From: Phycisphaerae bacterium
Lineage (GTDB): Bacteria; Planctomycetota; Phycisphaerae; UBA1845; JAFGLZ01
DNA: 42,483 nt
Assembly: GCA_016927755.1 (NCBI GenBank)
Contig: JAFGLZ010000070.1
Span: 1-42,483 of the forward strand
Direction: 5' to 3'
The translations under genes and the position numbers were made by a program. Of this stretch, positions 8,791 to 16,223 are shown piece after piece (within the stretch, counting starts at the first letter, position 1; each line of letters starts with the position of its first letter). Under the pieces are notes generated by a model, which made no database searches, was not told where the DNA came from, and was given only the letters and a program-made list of their open reading frames with translations.

Positions 8791-9585
8791 GTGGCCTCCA
8801 AACGCCGATTCGTGATCCTGGTCGTAACCGGCCTAACGGTCGTGGCCGTCGGGGGAATAGCCTGCGCGCTATGGCTCACCTCGACGTCCCATCAGGTCCG
8901 TCAACTCGAGCGAGACCTCGCCCGGGCCGATCAGGCCAAGCGACAGAAAATCCTGTGGAATCTCGGCACGCTCGGCGGCCCGCGCGCCTCGGCGATCCTC
9001 AGCCGCACCCTCCAAGAGAGCGACAATCCCCACCTCAGAGAGGCCGCCGCCTACGGCCTGCAGAAGATGCAGGCACGAGAACGCCTCGAACTGCTCCGCG
9101 CCGCCGCCGTCAAGGAATCCCCCGCCGAGGTCCAGGCCAAAATGGCCTCCTACGTGGCACGCCTCGGCGGCGATGACGTCCAGCCCTGGCTGCGACAGGT
9201 CAGCGACGCGCCGCTCTCCTGGCTGGGACTCGGCGCGACGATCGGGCGATTGGAGTTGGGAGATCTGTCCGCCGACGGAATCCTGTTCCGCTACCTCAAA
9301 GGCCCCGACAAGGCGATGCGAGCCTTCGCGGCCGAGCGGACGGCCAGGTGGATGACCTTCATCGGCGAGGCGATCGGACGCCCGCCCGACATGACCGACG
9401 CGCCCGAGCGGGAAGTCACCGACGCCGACGCCGACCGGATGATCCGGTGGTGGCGCCAGAACGTTACGCCCAGACTGCTCGTCGACAACGTCATCTGGCG
9501 AAAGGGCGCCGACCCGAAATGGCGACGTGTCGCCCGACTCATGGGCGCGCGAAGCAAAGCCATCGACTTCTTGGATATCGAGTAG
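8791..9585 (+). CDS. membrane-anchored HEAT-repeat-like protein
   Basis: 264-residue protein with an N-terminal hydrophobic anchor (about residues 7-27). It is followed by helical repeats that look like HEAT/PBS-lyase units, for example KILWNLGTLGGPRASAILSRTL, REAAAYGLQKM and AEVQAKMASYVARLGGDDV at 30-130. The last third (about 190-264) is not repeat-like and has WWRQNVTPRLLVDNVIW. Such repeats normally serve protein contacts; no enzyme motif is visible. The start is GTG at 8791, preceded by CCGGAGAGC and a TATAAT. Longer in-frame readings upstream run through the intergenic repeat and are unlikely. It probably faces the periplasm or is tethered to the membrane; its function is unknown. Confidence 0.7.
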   Translation: MASKRRFVILVVTGLTVVAVGGIACALWLTSTSHQVRQLERDLARADQAKRQKILWNLGTLGGPRASAILSRTLQESDNPHLREAAAYGLQKMQARERLELLRAAAVKESPAEVQAKMASYVARLGGDDVQPWLRQVSDAPLSWLGLGATIGRLELGDLSADGILFRYLKGPDKAMRAFAAERTARWMTFIGEAIGRPPDMTDAPEREVTDADADRMIRWWRQNVTPRLLVDNVIWRKGADPKWRRVARLMGARSKAIDFLDIE

Positions 9586-9600
9586 CAGACCGCCCGAACC

Positions 9601-10230
9601 CTACTTCAGCTCAACCGACCAGTAGGCGTGATCCAGGAACTGCCTCCAACTGGCATACTTGCTGTTGGACAGCTTGATGTGGATGACCGGCGAGCGCCGC
9701 GGCTTGACCGGCTTCTGGATCAGGCTCATGCCGGCCTCCTTCGGCGTCCGACCCCCCTTGCGAACGTTGCACTTCAGGCAGCAGCAGACGATGTTCTCCC
9801 ACGTCGTCTCGCCCCCCTGGCTCCGCGGAACGATGTGATCCAAAGACAGATCCGTCGTCGAGAAACGCTTGCCGCAGTACTGGCAGTGGCTGCGGTCGCG
9901 AGCGTAGACGTTCCGACGGTTCAGCTTGACGTCCGCCTTGGGAAGACGATCGTACGCCAGCAGCCGGATGATCCGCGGAACGGCGATGCTGAACCGAACG
10001 CTCCGAACCCAGTCATGACGCTCGGGCTGGAACTCGCGATGAAAGGCGCTCACTTCCCGCCAGCTCTCGAAGTCGTAGCTGACGTACCGCCCGTCCTCGA
10101 CGTCGATCACCTCGGCGATCTCGCGGAAGAGTAGAGAAAACGCCCGCCGCGCACTCGTGACCCGTAGGGCCATGTAGTGCTTATTGAGCACGAGAACATG
10201 AGTGTTGAGCGCCGACGCCTGCGCGATCAT
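9601..10230 (-). CDS. HNH endonuclease family protein
   Basis: 209-residue protein whose second half is an HNH nuclease domain. It shows VYARDRSHCQYCG (first zinc CxxC), LSLDHIVPRSQGG (the catalytic His in DHIVPRS), TWENIVCCCLKCNVRKG (the Asn plus second zinc pair). The N-terminal half (VLVLNKHYMALRVTSARRAFSLLF) is typical of the stand-alone HNH proteins found widely in cyanobacteria and planctomycetes. Those are not restriction enzymes of a known system; their cellular role is largely unclear. No methylase, integrase or phage gene is adjacent. AAGGAG and GGGGAG precede the ATG. It converges with the HEAT-like gene, with only 15 bases between the stops. Confidence 0.88.
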   Translation of the reverse strand: MIAQASALNTHVLVLNKHYMALRVTSARRAFSLLFREIAEVIDVEDGRYVSYDFESWREVSAFHREFQPERHDWVRSVRFSIAVPRIIRLLAYDRLPKADVKLNRRNVYARDRSHCQYCGKRFSTTDLSLDHIVPRSQGGETTWENIVCCCLKCNVRKGGRTPKEAGMSLIQKPVKPRRSPVIHIKLSNSKYASWRQFLDHAYWSVELK

Positions 10231-10296
10231 GTCGTACTCCCCGCTCCTTCCATGGAGGGGAACCGGAGAGAAAAGAACCCGCCCCTCCTTCGGGCG

Positions 10297-10325
10297 ATTC
10301 TAAGCGTCTCGGGCGGGACCTGCAA
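10297..10325 (-). promoter_or_regulatory. candidate promoter of the HNH endonuclease gene
   Basis: On the minus strand TTGCAG (10325-10320) and TAGAAT (10302-10297) are 17 bases apart, a good housekeeping promoter. The predicted transcript start near 10290 gives a leader of about 60 bases with two purine-rich ribosome-site candidates. Confidence 0.5.
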
Positions 10326-10398
10326 GAGGCGCGCCGGTGGCCCGCGCCGGGGCGCGTCGCGACGCATCGAGCATGGCCGAACGATCAGCCCGTCCCGT

Positions 10399-10454
10399 GG
10401 GATTCATCCCGCCCGCCAGACTCCGCACGACAGGAATCCTGCGGCTCGGGCCGC
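10399..10454. repeat. cluster of three short palindromes
   Basis: GGGAT-TC-ATCCC (10399-10410), CAGGA-A-TCCTG (10431-10441) and GCGGC-TCGG-GCCGC (10441-10454). GGGATTCATCC also occurs in the gap at 23432-23442, so the first one is a second small repeat family in this window. Confidence 0.5.
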
Positions 10455-10810
10455 GGATGTGGAATCGACGGAGCTCCCAGGACGCAATCGCAATTGGAAT
10501 GTCCCACCAGATCATCAGACGCGCTGGGTCCGAAACCGCCTCCAGCTTCACCGCATTGCCCCCTCAGCTTCGCACGAGCGGTTTTCCTACAGCCGCGGCT
10601 AGGCCCTAGCCGACAAAGAGATAGGGAGACACACGCACAACGAAGACGCTGGCGCCGTCGCGCTGCGGATCTTGGCATAGGCGCAATCACATCGCATCGT
10701 ATCGCGACAGCGCGGACATCTGACTCGACGCCGACACGGCGGAACACCGGGTCGATCTGTCGGTTGGCGATCGCATCGGGGAGGCTCGACGACCCTGGGG
10801 AGGACGGCGC

Positions 10811-10981
10811 ATGCCGGCATGTCTGACGACGTACTATCCGCAGATCAAGGAGATCCGGCTCAGTCCCGACGCCAAGGGAATGATCACCGTGGAAAGAGCA
10901 CCGCTCCCCTCCAAGGGGATCTTGCCCGAGGCAGCGGGGCGCCGGCCCTCCGCCGAGACACCGCGCGGCAAGCCGTCCTGA
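10811..10981 (+). CDS. candidate small ORF, 56 residues, unknown function
   Basis: An ATG at 10811 follows a strong GGGGAGGA ribosome-binding site 7 bases upstream. The 56-codon frame reads like protein in its first half (LTTYYPQIKEIRLSPDAKG, then MITVERAPLPSKG), with G/C-rich third positions as in neighbouring genes. The tail is Arg/Pro/Ala-rich and less convincing. No family is recognised, and it could be the decayed start of a former longer gene. Confidence 0.35.
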   Translation: MPACLTTYYPQIKEIRLSPDAKGMITVERAPLPSKGILPEAAGRRPSAETPRGKPS

Positions 10982-11088
10982 GCGAGGCCCGTCTTCCGTG
11001 GCGAGCCCGTCATCATGAGCGTTGACGTATCCCGGACTCCGACGGTCGAGCGGGAAGGGATTCTTACGCTCGTATGTCGACCAAGCCG

Positions 11089-11117
11089 TTGACAACGCGA
11101 CCAGGGCTACGTTAACC
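11089..11117 (+). promoter_or_regulatory. candidate promoter of the small lipoprotein gene
   Basis: A perfect TTGACA (11089-11094) is followed after 17 bases by TTAACC (11112-11117), a weak -10 in a locally A/T-rich stretch. The GTG start of the lipoprotein is 110 bases downstream, giving a leader of about 100 bases. Confidence 0.4.
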
Positions 11118-11227
11118 TAACCATGGACCCGGCTCGTACTTGGCGCGGAGTGAGGGTCTCTTTCGTCCCGATTCGGGTGAGCGTCTCGCCAGACACCCGG
11201 CAGTAGTGGCCAACAAAGGAGCCTATC

Positions 11228-11584
11228 GTGAAAGCCAAACTCGCTGTCATGTCGTTGAGTCTGTTTGTGCTGGCTGGGTGCAACAAAGCGATCGTGGGCA
11301 AATGGCAGGTGGATAAGAATGCCCCGGAGCTGAAGCAGGCCAAGACCATCATCAAAAGCGCCGAGTTCACCGACGATGGCGTCTACCGGGCCGACGTCAT
11401 TCAGACCAGCAAGGAGGGGCTGAAAGAAACCAAGATGACGACGGGCAAGTACCAGTTCAACGGCTTCCAGTTGAAGCTGAGCTCCAAAGAGGGTGATCAG
11501 GTCTGGAACGCCGTCGTGTACATGAACCGTACGCTCGAGCTCAAGCGGAGCGGCGACAAGCTCAAGCTGAAGCGGGTCGAATAG
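11228..11584 (+). CDS. small lipoprotein with lipocalin-like fold signature
   Basis: 118-residue secreted lipoprotein. The signal peptide ends in VLAGC and is followed by IVGKWQVD, the opening typical of lipocalin-like small beta proteins. It then alternates short beta-like stretches (SAEFTDDGVYRADV, GKYQFNGFQLKLSS, TLELKRSGDKLKLKRVE). These proteins often report or buffer small molecules, but no ligand can be inferred. GTG start with AAAGGAG 5 bases upstream. The gene stands alone between a candidate promoter and a good terminator, so it is probably monocistronic. Confidence 0.8.
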   Translation: MKAKLAVMSLSLFVLAGCNKAIVGKWQVDKNAPELKQAKTIIKSAEFTDDGVYRADVIQTSKEGLKETKMTTGKYQFNGFQLKLSSKEGDQVWNAVVYMNRTLELKRSGDKLKLKRVE

Positions 11585-11636
11585 AACCCGGCTTCGGGCC
11601 ACTCCGAGACGCGGTCTACGCTCTTGTAGCACCTCC

Positions 11637-11663
11637 AGGGCACACCGATGGTGTGCCCTTTCT
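11637..11663 (+). terminator. rho-independent terminator of the lipoprotein gene
   Basis: AGGGCACACC - GAT - GGTGTGCCCT, a perfect 10-bp stem with a 3-base loop, followed by TTCT. It lies 53 bases past the stop codon. Confidence 0.75.
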
Positions 11664-11731
11664 ACGCGCCCAATTCCCTCCTCGCCCCGGGCCGGTACGT
11701 CGCCTCAATGATCGTGCGCCATTCTGCGCCA

Positions 11732-11784
11732 GCGTAGCGCGGGCGTCTCGCCCGTGATTCATGCGCGGCACGCCCACGCTACGT
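11732..11784. repeat. nested inverted repeat in gap
   Basis: CGTAGCG (11733-11739) pairs with CGCTACG (11777-11783), and inside it CGGGCG-TCT-CGCCCG (11740-11754) makes its own hairpin. It lies between two converging genes and has no T run, so it looks like a REP-type element, not a terminator. Confidence 0.5.
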
Positions 11785-11862
11785 GACCGCCGCGCGCCCG
11801 GCGATTGATCTCGCACAGTCATTTGGGATCGGTAGCTGAGTCGTCGAGCCGCTTGCCGCCGC

Positions 11863-14763
11863 TCACTTCCCCGGCTTCGGCTCGGGCTTGGGCGTCGTGC
11901 CGGGTGGCAGCGCCGACGGCGCTGTCGTCGGAATCGGATGCCGCAGCGCCTCCAGCGCCTCTCGCTTGACCGAGGACGGAACCCGCAGGTAGCGAACCGC
12001 CTCGTTGACCATCACCGTCAGATCCCCGCCCTGAATCGGATGAAGCTCGCGACGACCGAACAGGTCGTACACCGTCACCTTGCCCGCCAGCCCCTTGAGC
12101 GCCACCGGCCTCAGCGCCCACCCGTAAGGCCGCCAGATCAGAACGACCAGATCGCCGTCGGCGTTGTCGAAGCACAAAGCGCGAATCTGCTGAGGAAGAT
12201 CGATCCATTCCGTCAGCGCCGTGGGGTTCAGCATCTCGGCCATGAAGTCGAACGCCACAAGACAGGGACGAGGCGCGTTGTCGTACTCGTGACACTGTGG
12301 ATCCGTCGTCGGACGCAGGATGTCCGGAGGACGGTACGACTCGATCCACCACGCCGCGCGGTCAATGATCGCGAACTGCCGTATCGCCATCGCACGGACC
12401 AGACGCGACGCGTGAAGCACGGGGTCCTCCACGTCCGGCCGCGAGGAGGCGTCGTGCTGGCGATACCCATACAGGTTCGGTACGTGGAGATACGCCGTGG
12501 GGCCACGCTCCCCCACCGCCACGTCCACGTACTTCTCGAACGACGGATACGTCTTACGCCACGATCGAATCTCCTCGAGCGCGGGCTCAATGTCCTCCGG
12601 GAATCGCGTCGCGCGGAACCGGAGCGATATCCCCTTGGCAGACCGCGCCAGCCCGCCGCCCTTCATCGCCTCCTTCAACCACGAGAGCTGCTCCCCCGCC
12701 GATCCGTCGGGCACCGTCGCGTACACCTCCGCCTTGCCCGCCTCCCGCCGGATCTCGCTGGCCGCCTCGCCCAGCAACGCGACATAATCCGACGCCGGCA
12801 TGCCCCTCAATCCCGCCTGATCGAGAACCCCGACACCGTCCACCTTCCCCTTGCTCACCGCGCCGAAGCCTCTGCAAACCGTCTGCCATTGACTGCCCGC
12901 CGACGGGCGCCGCCCGTCGGGACCGGACCAGGCGAGATCCGCCAGGACCTCCAGATTCTGCTTGCGGGCCCTGTCGATCAGCGCCGTATACCACGACCAA
13001 TCAAGCTTCCCGTCGGACGTCTCCGACCACTGGCGCGACGCCTCCAGCCAGACCCAGCCCGCGCCAAGCTGCGTGATCCGCTGCGACATCCGAGGGTTCT
13101 CGACCGTCATCCCGAAGTAGTTGCCCGTCGGCACCGGGTCGGAAAGGTTCACCACGCCGAACGCCCGCTCCGCCGTCGAATGAGGCCGCCCCTGGTGAAT
13201 GCCTCCAGGCCACGCCGTCGCGATCACCTTGTAGTAGCCCCGAGGCAGCGACAGCGGGCCGATCTTCTCCTCGACGGTCTGCCCCGGCGGCACCGACGCC
13301 TTCAGCGTCTGCTGCGCCCCGGCCACGGGCTGATCGAACGCGTCCACCACGTCAAACGCGACCTCGCCAGCGTACGCCGTCTCCTGATAGTTCGTCATCC
13401 GAACCGACAGCTCCGCCGGCTTGCCCGTCTGGACCAGATGCGAGATCTCCTGGGGATCAAACCCCGGCCCGACGATACCGACCTCCACCGGAACCGGCGC
13501 CTCGTACGTCTCCTTCGGCGCCGCGACTGTCAGGCTGACCCCGTCGATCCACAGGAATTCCGAATCGCTCTGCGGATAGGCCTCGTGCGGGCGAACCACG
13601 ATGGCCGCCGCCGACCACGCCGCGTCCGGCTTCACCGGAACCTCCACGATCATCCGCTGGAACTTCTCGTCCGCGGTGAAGTAGTCGTAGTGAAACACCC
13701 CTGGATACGCCACCAGCCCGACGCGCAGTCGGACCGTCTTGCTCGCCCGGGCATAGAGCGAGACGTAATAGGTCTTGCCCGGAACGACCCGGACCCACCC
13801 GAACGCCAGTCGAAACTCGTCCGTGTTCAGAGGGATCCGCAACGACCGCTTTCCAACGGGTGTCTTGAGGGTCTCGTCGATCATCCAGGCCAGCGGGCAT
13901 GCTCGTAGCTCGCTCCGCCCCGGCACCTGCCGAGCGCCGTACACGCTGAAGTTCCGCTGACCCACCTCGAAGTCGCCGCCGTCGATCAGGTTCGTCCTCG
14001 TGCCCGTCGTTCCCGCTACGTGAGCGGCCACCAGCGGCTCGACCCGCTCGACGAGGACGTCGTCCAACCCGACCGTCGAGGTCTTGCTCTTCTGCGTCAG
14101 CGTCACCCGCGGGTCTTTGGCCCCTGAGGGTACCGCCACGTAAGTCTCGCACGTCTCCCAACCCGGCGAGGAATAGGTGACCAGCTCCAGCGACGCGCCC
14201 GACGTCTTGCCGTCGCCTTCCCGCCACGCCAACCGTACCTCCGGCAGATCGGCGGGCTGGATCCGGGCGACCGACTGCTGAAGCACCTTGACCTCAACCC
14301 GCACCACCTGTCCGGCCACGTCCTCGCTGGGCAGGCTCCGGGTCAGTCCGTCCTGACCGGCGGTCCCGTCGCCGCGAAGCTGAAGCCATTTGCCCTGGTC
14401 CACGTCGCCCCGGATCACGACGATCGGCTTGCCGACACGCTGCCACCCGGGAACCTCCTCGCTCTTGGCGTCCGAGAAGGTCTCCCACAAGATCGTCGAC
14501 CCGAGTCCGCTCTTGCGCAGACTCACCGAAGGCAACCCGTGCCGATCAAGAAGCTCCTGGCTGAGACGACCCCGTCCCGGAAACCAGGGCCGGTTCTCTT
14601 CCTGTGGCACGGTCCGACCCGTTCGCGGCGCGGGCCGCGTCGCCGCGAGCCCCGGCCGAGTCGTCGGTCGAGTGGTCGGCCCCTGGGGATCCCCGCACCC
14701 ACAGGCCGTTACGATGCCAACCGCCAAAGACACAACCGTTCTTCGCATGGGAAAAGTGCGCAT
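11863..14763 (-). CDS. large secreted protein with TIM-barrel glycoside-hydrolase-like core
   Basis: About 966 residues. A lipoprotein-like signal ends in VTACGCGD and a Thr/Pro/Arg linker follows. Residues about 90-230 and 250-420 look like beta-sandwich carbohydrate-binding modules (WLQLRGDG, LIDGGDFEVGQRNFSVYG, WVRVVPGKTYYVSLYA). A further beta domain covers about 420-540. A glycosidase-type barrel begins at NYFGMTVENPRMSQRITQLGAGWVWLE and continues with a WSWYTALIDRARKQNLEVLADLAW strand. After the barrel come an aromatic-rich segment and a C-terminal beta domain (ALCFDNADGDLVVLIWRPYGW). The overall plan resembles clan A glycoside hydrolases, but I do not find the usual Asn-Glu acid/base pair at the end of strand 4, so activity is doubtful. 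The ATG at 14763 is preceded by AAGGA, rather close; 14748 is an alternative. Confidence 0.6.
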   Translation of the reverse strand: MRTFPMRRTVVSLAVGIVTACGCGDPQGPTTRPTTRPGLAATRPAPRTGRTVPQEENRPWFPGRGRLSQELLDRHGLPSVSLRKSGLGSTILWETFSDAKSEEVPGWQRVGKPIVVIRGDVDQGKWLQLRGDGTAGQDGLTRSLPSEDVAGQVVRVEVKVLQQSVARIQPADLPEVRLAWREGDGKTSGASLELVTYSSPGWETCETYVAVPSGAKDPRVTLTQKSKTSTVGLDDVLVERVEPLVAAHVAGTTGTRTNLIDGGDFEVGQRNFSVYGARQVPGRSELRACPLAWMIDETLKTPVGKRSLRIPLNTDEFRLAFGWVRVVPGKTYYVSLYARASKTVRLRVGLVAYPGVFHYDYFTADEKFQRMIVEVPVKPDAAWSAAAIVVRPHEAYPQSDSEFLWIDGVSLTVAAPKETYEAPVPVEVGIVGPGFDPQEISHLVQTGKPAELSVRMTNYQETAYAGEVAFDVVDAFDQPVAGAQQTLKASVPPGQTVEEKIGPLSLPRGYYKVIATAWPGGIHQGRPHSTAERAFGVVNLSDPVPTGNYFGMTVENPRMSQRITQLGAGWVWLEASRQWSETSDGKLDWSWYTALIDRARKQNLEVLADLAWSGPDGRRPSAGSQWQTVCRGFGAVSKGKVDGVGVLDQAGLRGMPASDYVALLGEAASEIRREAGKAEVYATVPDGSAGEQLSWLKEAMKGGGLARSAKGISLRFRATRFPEDIEPALEEIRSWRKTYPSFEKYVDVAVGERGPTAYLHVPNLYGYRQHDASSRPDVEDPVLHASRLVRAMAIRQFAIIDRAAWWIESYRPPDILRPTTDPQCHEYDNAPRPCLVAFDFMAEMLNPTALTEWIDLPQQIRALCFDNADGDLVVLIWRPYGWALRPVALKGLAGKVTVYDLFGRRELHPIQGGDLTVMVNEAVRYLRVPSSVKREALEALRHPIPTTAPSALPPGTTPKPEPKPGK

Positions 14764-14901
14764 TCCTTGACCGCCGGACAACCCCCAACGTGCAGCCATG
14801 TTCTAAGACATTGGGGCTCGATAGGCAACCGGCAAGACGCCGTTTTTCGCGAATGCCGTCCAGTGCCGCTTTCGGTGAGTGAGTCGCCAGCGGCCGTGCG
14901 G

Positions 14902-14916
14902 CGGGCTTCCAGCCCG
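14902..14916. repeat. short palindrome CGGGCT-TCC-AGCCCG
   Basis: Perfect 6-bp stem with a 3-base loop in the gap between two minus-strand genes. Without a T run it is not a clear terminator; it belongs to the same style of intergenic hairpins seen elsewhere here. Confidence 0.45.
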
Positions 14917-14973
14917 TTCGGACGCCAGGTAAGCGTATCCGCGCTATGCGAAAGGGTCCGGCCCGAAGCGGTG

Positions 14974-15891
14974 CTAGCCGGATTCGAGCTGCGAGAACCC
15001 GTTCGTCTCGCTGGGTTCTTGGGAATGGGTCATCTCGGTCATGACATGCGGCAAGAGCAGACCGGCCCGGCGCATCCGGCGAAGATACCGACGCGAGTCC
15101 CGCGCGTATCGCAGCGCCAGGTTCCCGCTCGGGTCCACGTGCATCAGTGAGCTGTCGCGCTGTTCCGTCAGAAGTTGCAGCGCGCAGTCCACCGCCTCGA
15201 TACGGTAACGACGGACCATCTGCGTGCTCAGCTCCCAACGCGTGACCCGATCCCACATCCGGACCGTCTGGTACCACCACCGCTCGCTGTGGAGCCGGTT
15301 GACACGCGAAAACAACCGCCGATTCACCCGGAACGGCAGCAATCCCCGATCGAGCTGCCGCGCCATCAGCGCATCGTGATCCGGGAACGTCGCCAGAATC
15401 GTCTGCCGCAGCCGCCGCCAGTACAGGGGTTCCACGTCGGCGTCCGCGCGGAGCTCCCAGTAGAAGTGTCCGAACGACGACGTCGTGCCCGTCACCGTCA
15501 CCTGTCGGGGCACGTACTTGTTGTGCGCCACCGTGTCGCAGGCCAAGTGCGTGAGGTAACCCAGAGCGAACGCCCGCTCCCGATCCTCCTGTGCCGCGTC
15601 GAGCAGGTTGAAGCCCGTCGCCCAGTGATGACAGAACTGCTTCACCTTGCTAAGACGCTTGGCGAATACGACGTCCGCCGCGATGTTCCCGTAGAGAAAG
15701 TCCATGGCGAATTTGCCCAGGACCCCCGCGATGGCCGAGGGCAGCAGATCGATGTGGTGTAAGACGTCACACGCCAACCGCACGTGCGTCGCCGGGCCCC
15801 AGGCCAGCACCGAGTCGGTGTCGAGCAGAACGAATATGGCCGCGAGTGCCGCCGCCAGAGTCCATGGGTTCAAGGACGTCCCCCTTCGCAT
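14974..15891 (-). CDS. zinc-dependent phospholipase C-like secreted protein
   Basis: 305-residue protein with a signal peptide that would be cut just before WGPATHVRL. In this family the mature enzyme begins with the Trp whose free amine binds zinc. Further metal-type residues are seen in FAMDFLYGNIAADV, KQFCHHWATGFNLL and LGYLTHLACDTVAHNKYVPR (HxxxDxxxH). These match the zinc-dependent phospholipase C / S1-P1 nuclease-like fold. The C-terminal half is Arg-rich and lacks a recognised domain. A role in phospholipid hydrolysis at the cell surface is inferred from the family only. The ATG at 15891 is chosen because it starts the signal peptide and follows GGGGAT; the longer frame to 16035 looks non-coding at its start. 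Confidence 0.78.
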   Translation of the reverse strand: MRRGTSLNPWTLAAALAAIFVLLDTDSVLAWGPATHVRLACDVLHHIDLLPSAIAGVLGKFAMDFLYGNIAADVVFAKRLSKVKQFCHHWATGFNLLDAAQEDRERAFALGYLTHLACDTVAHNKYVPRQVTVTGTTSSFGHFYWELRADADVEPLYWRRLRQTILATFPDHDALMARQLDRGLLPFRVNRRLFSRVNRLHSERWWYQTVRMWDRVTRWELSTQMVRRYRIEAVDCALQLLTEQRDSSLMHVDPSGNLALRYARDSRRYLRRMRRAGLLLPHVMTEMTHSQEPSETNGFSQLESG

Positions 15892-16223
15892 GCAGATCCC
15901 CGCCGTTACGCCTGGCGGCGAACCTACCATTCTATCCCGCACGGGCGCCAAGACAAAGCCGGTGGAGCCCGCGGCAAGCCGTGCCCCCCGAATTGCTGGG
16001 TCATTGACGCCCAACGATTCCGAGAGTCGACTCATGGTAGGCCCTGTTTGGATTGCGATCCAGAAGAGTCAGTATGGACATTAACCCCCCGTCCAGCCTC
16101 CGAGACGACCTCCGGCGGGCTCCAACGCCGCATGATTGGGGTTTTCCTCAGGACGTACTGGAGCATCCCCGTATCCTCTGCTACACTGTCTTGCCTTTTT
16201 TTGTCCAGTAGGGAGATCATGTA
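15892..16223. other. 332-bp divergent promoter region
   Basis: Gap between the phospholipase-like gene (minus) and pckA (plus). Apart from a TACACT -10-like element at 16182 for pckA, no ORF, repeat or hairpin stands out. Confidence 0.6.
16182..16187 (+). promoter_or_regulatory. TACACT -10-like element upstream of pckA
   Basis: TACACT lies 36 bases before the pckA ATG. No convincing -35 is found at 16-18 bases. It is listed because the same hexamer occurs upstream of other genes here (32540, 37380). Confidence 0.35.

Larger units (their letters stand above)
10231..10810. other. 580-bp noncoding region with several small hairpins
   Basis: No convincing protein-coding frame; the readable frames are Arg/Ser-rich and lack family features. 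It holds the HNH gene promoter, a GGGAT-TC-ATCCC hairpin (10399-10410), CAGGAATCCTG (10431-10441) and GCGGC-TCGG-GCCGC (10441-10454). Together with 10982-11227, which is also empty apart from a promoter, it makes a roughly 1-kb gap, large for this window. Confidence 0.6.

Noticed and set aside
10385..11095. 236-codon minus-strand frame in the 1-kb gap
   Set aside because: Arg/Ser/Cys-rich without domain, no ribosome-binding site, and overlaps the better small ORF; treated as noncoding.
11938..13908. 656-codon plus-strand open frame antisense to the barrel protein gene
   Set aside because: It is Arg/His/Pro-rich, has no family features and lies entirely opposite a gene with clear signal peptide and domain patterns; such frames are common in G/C-rich DNA.
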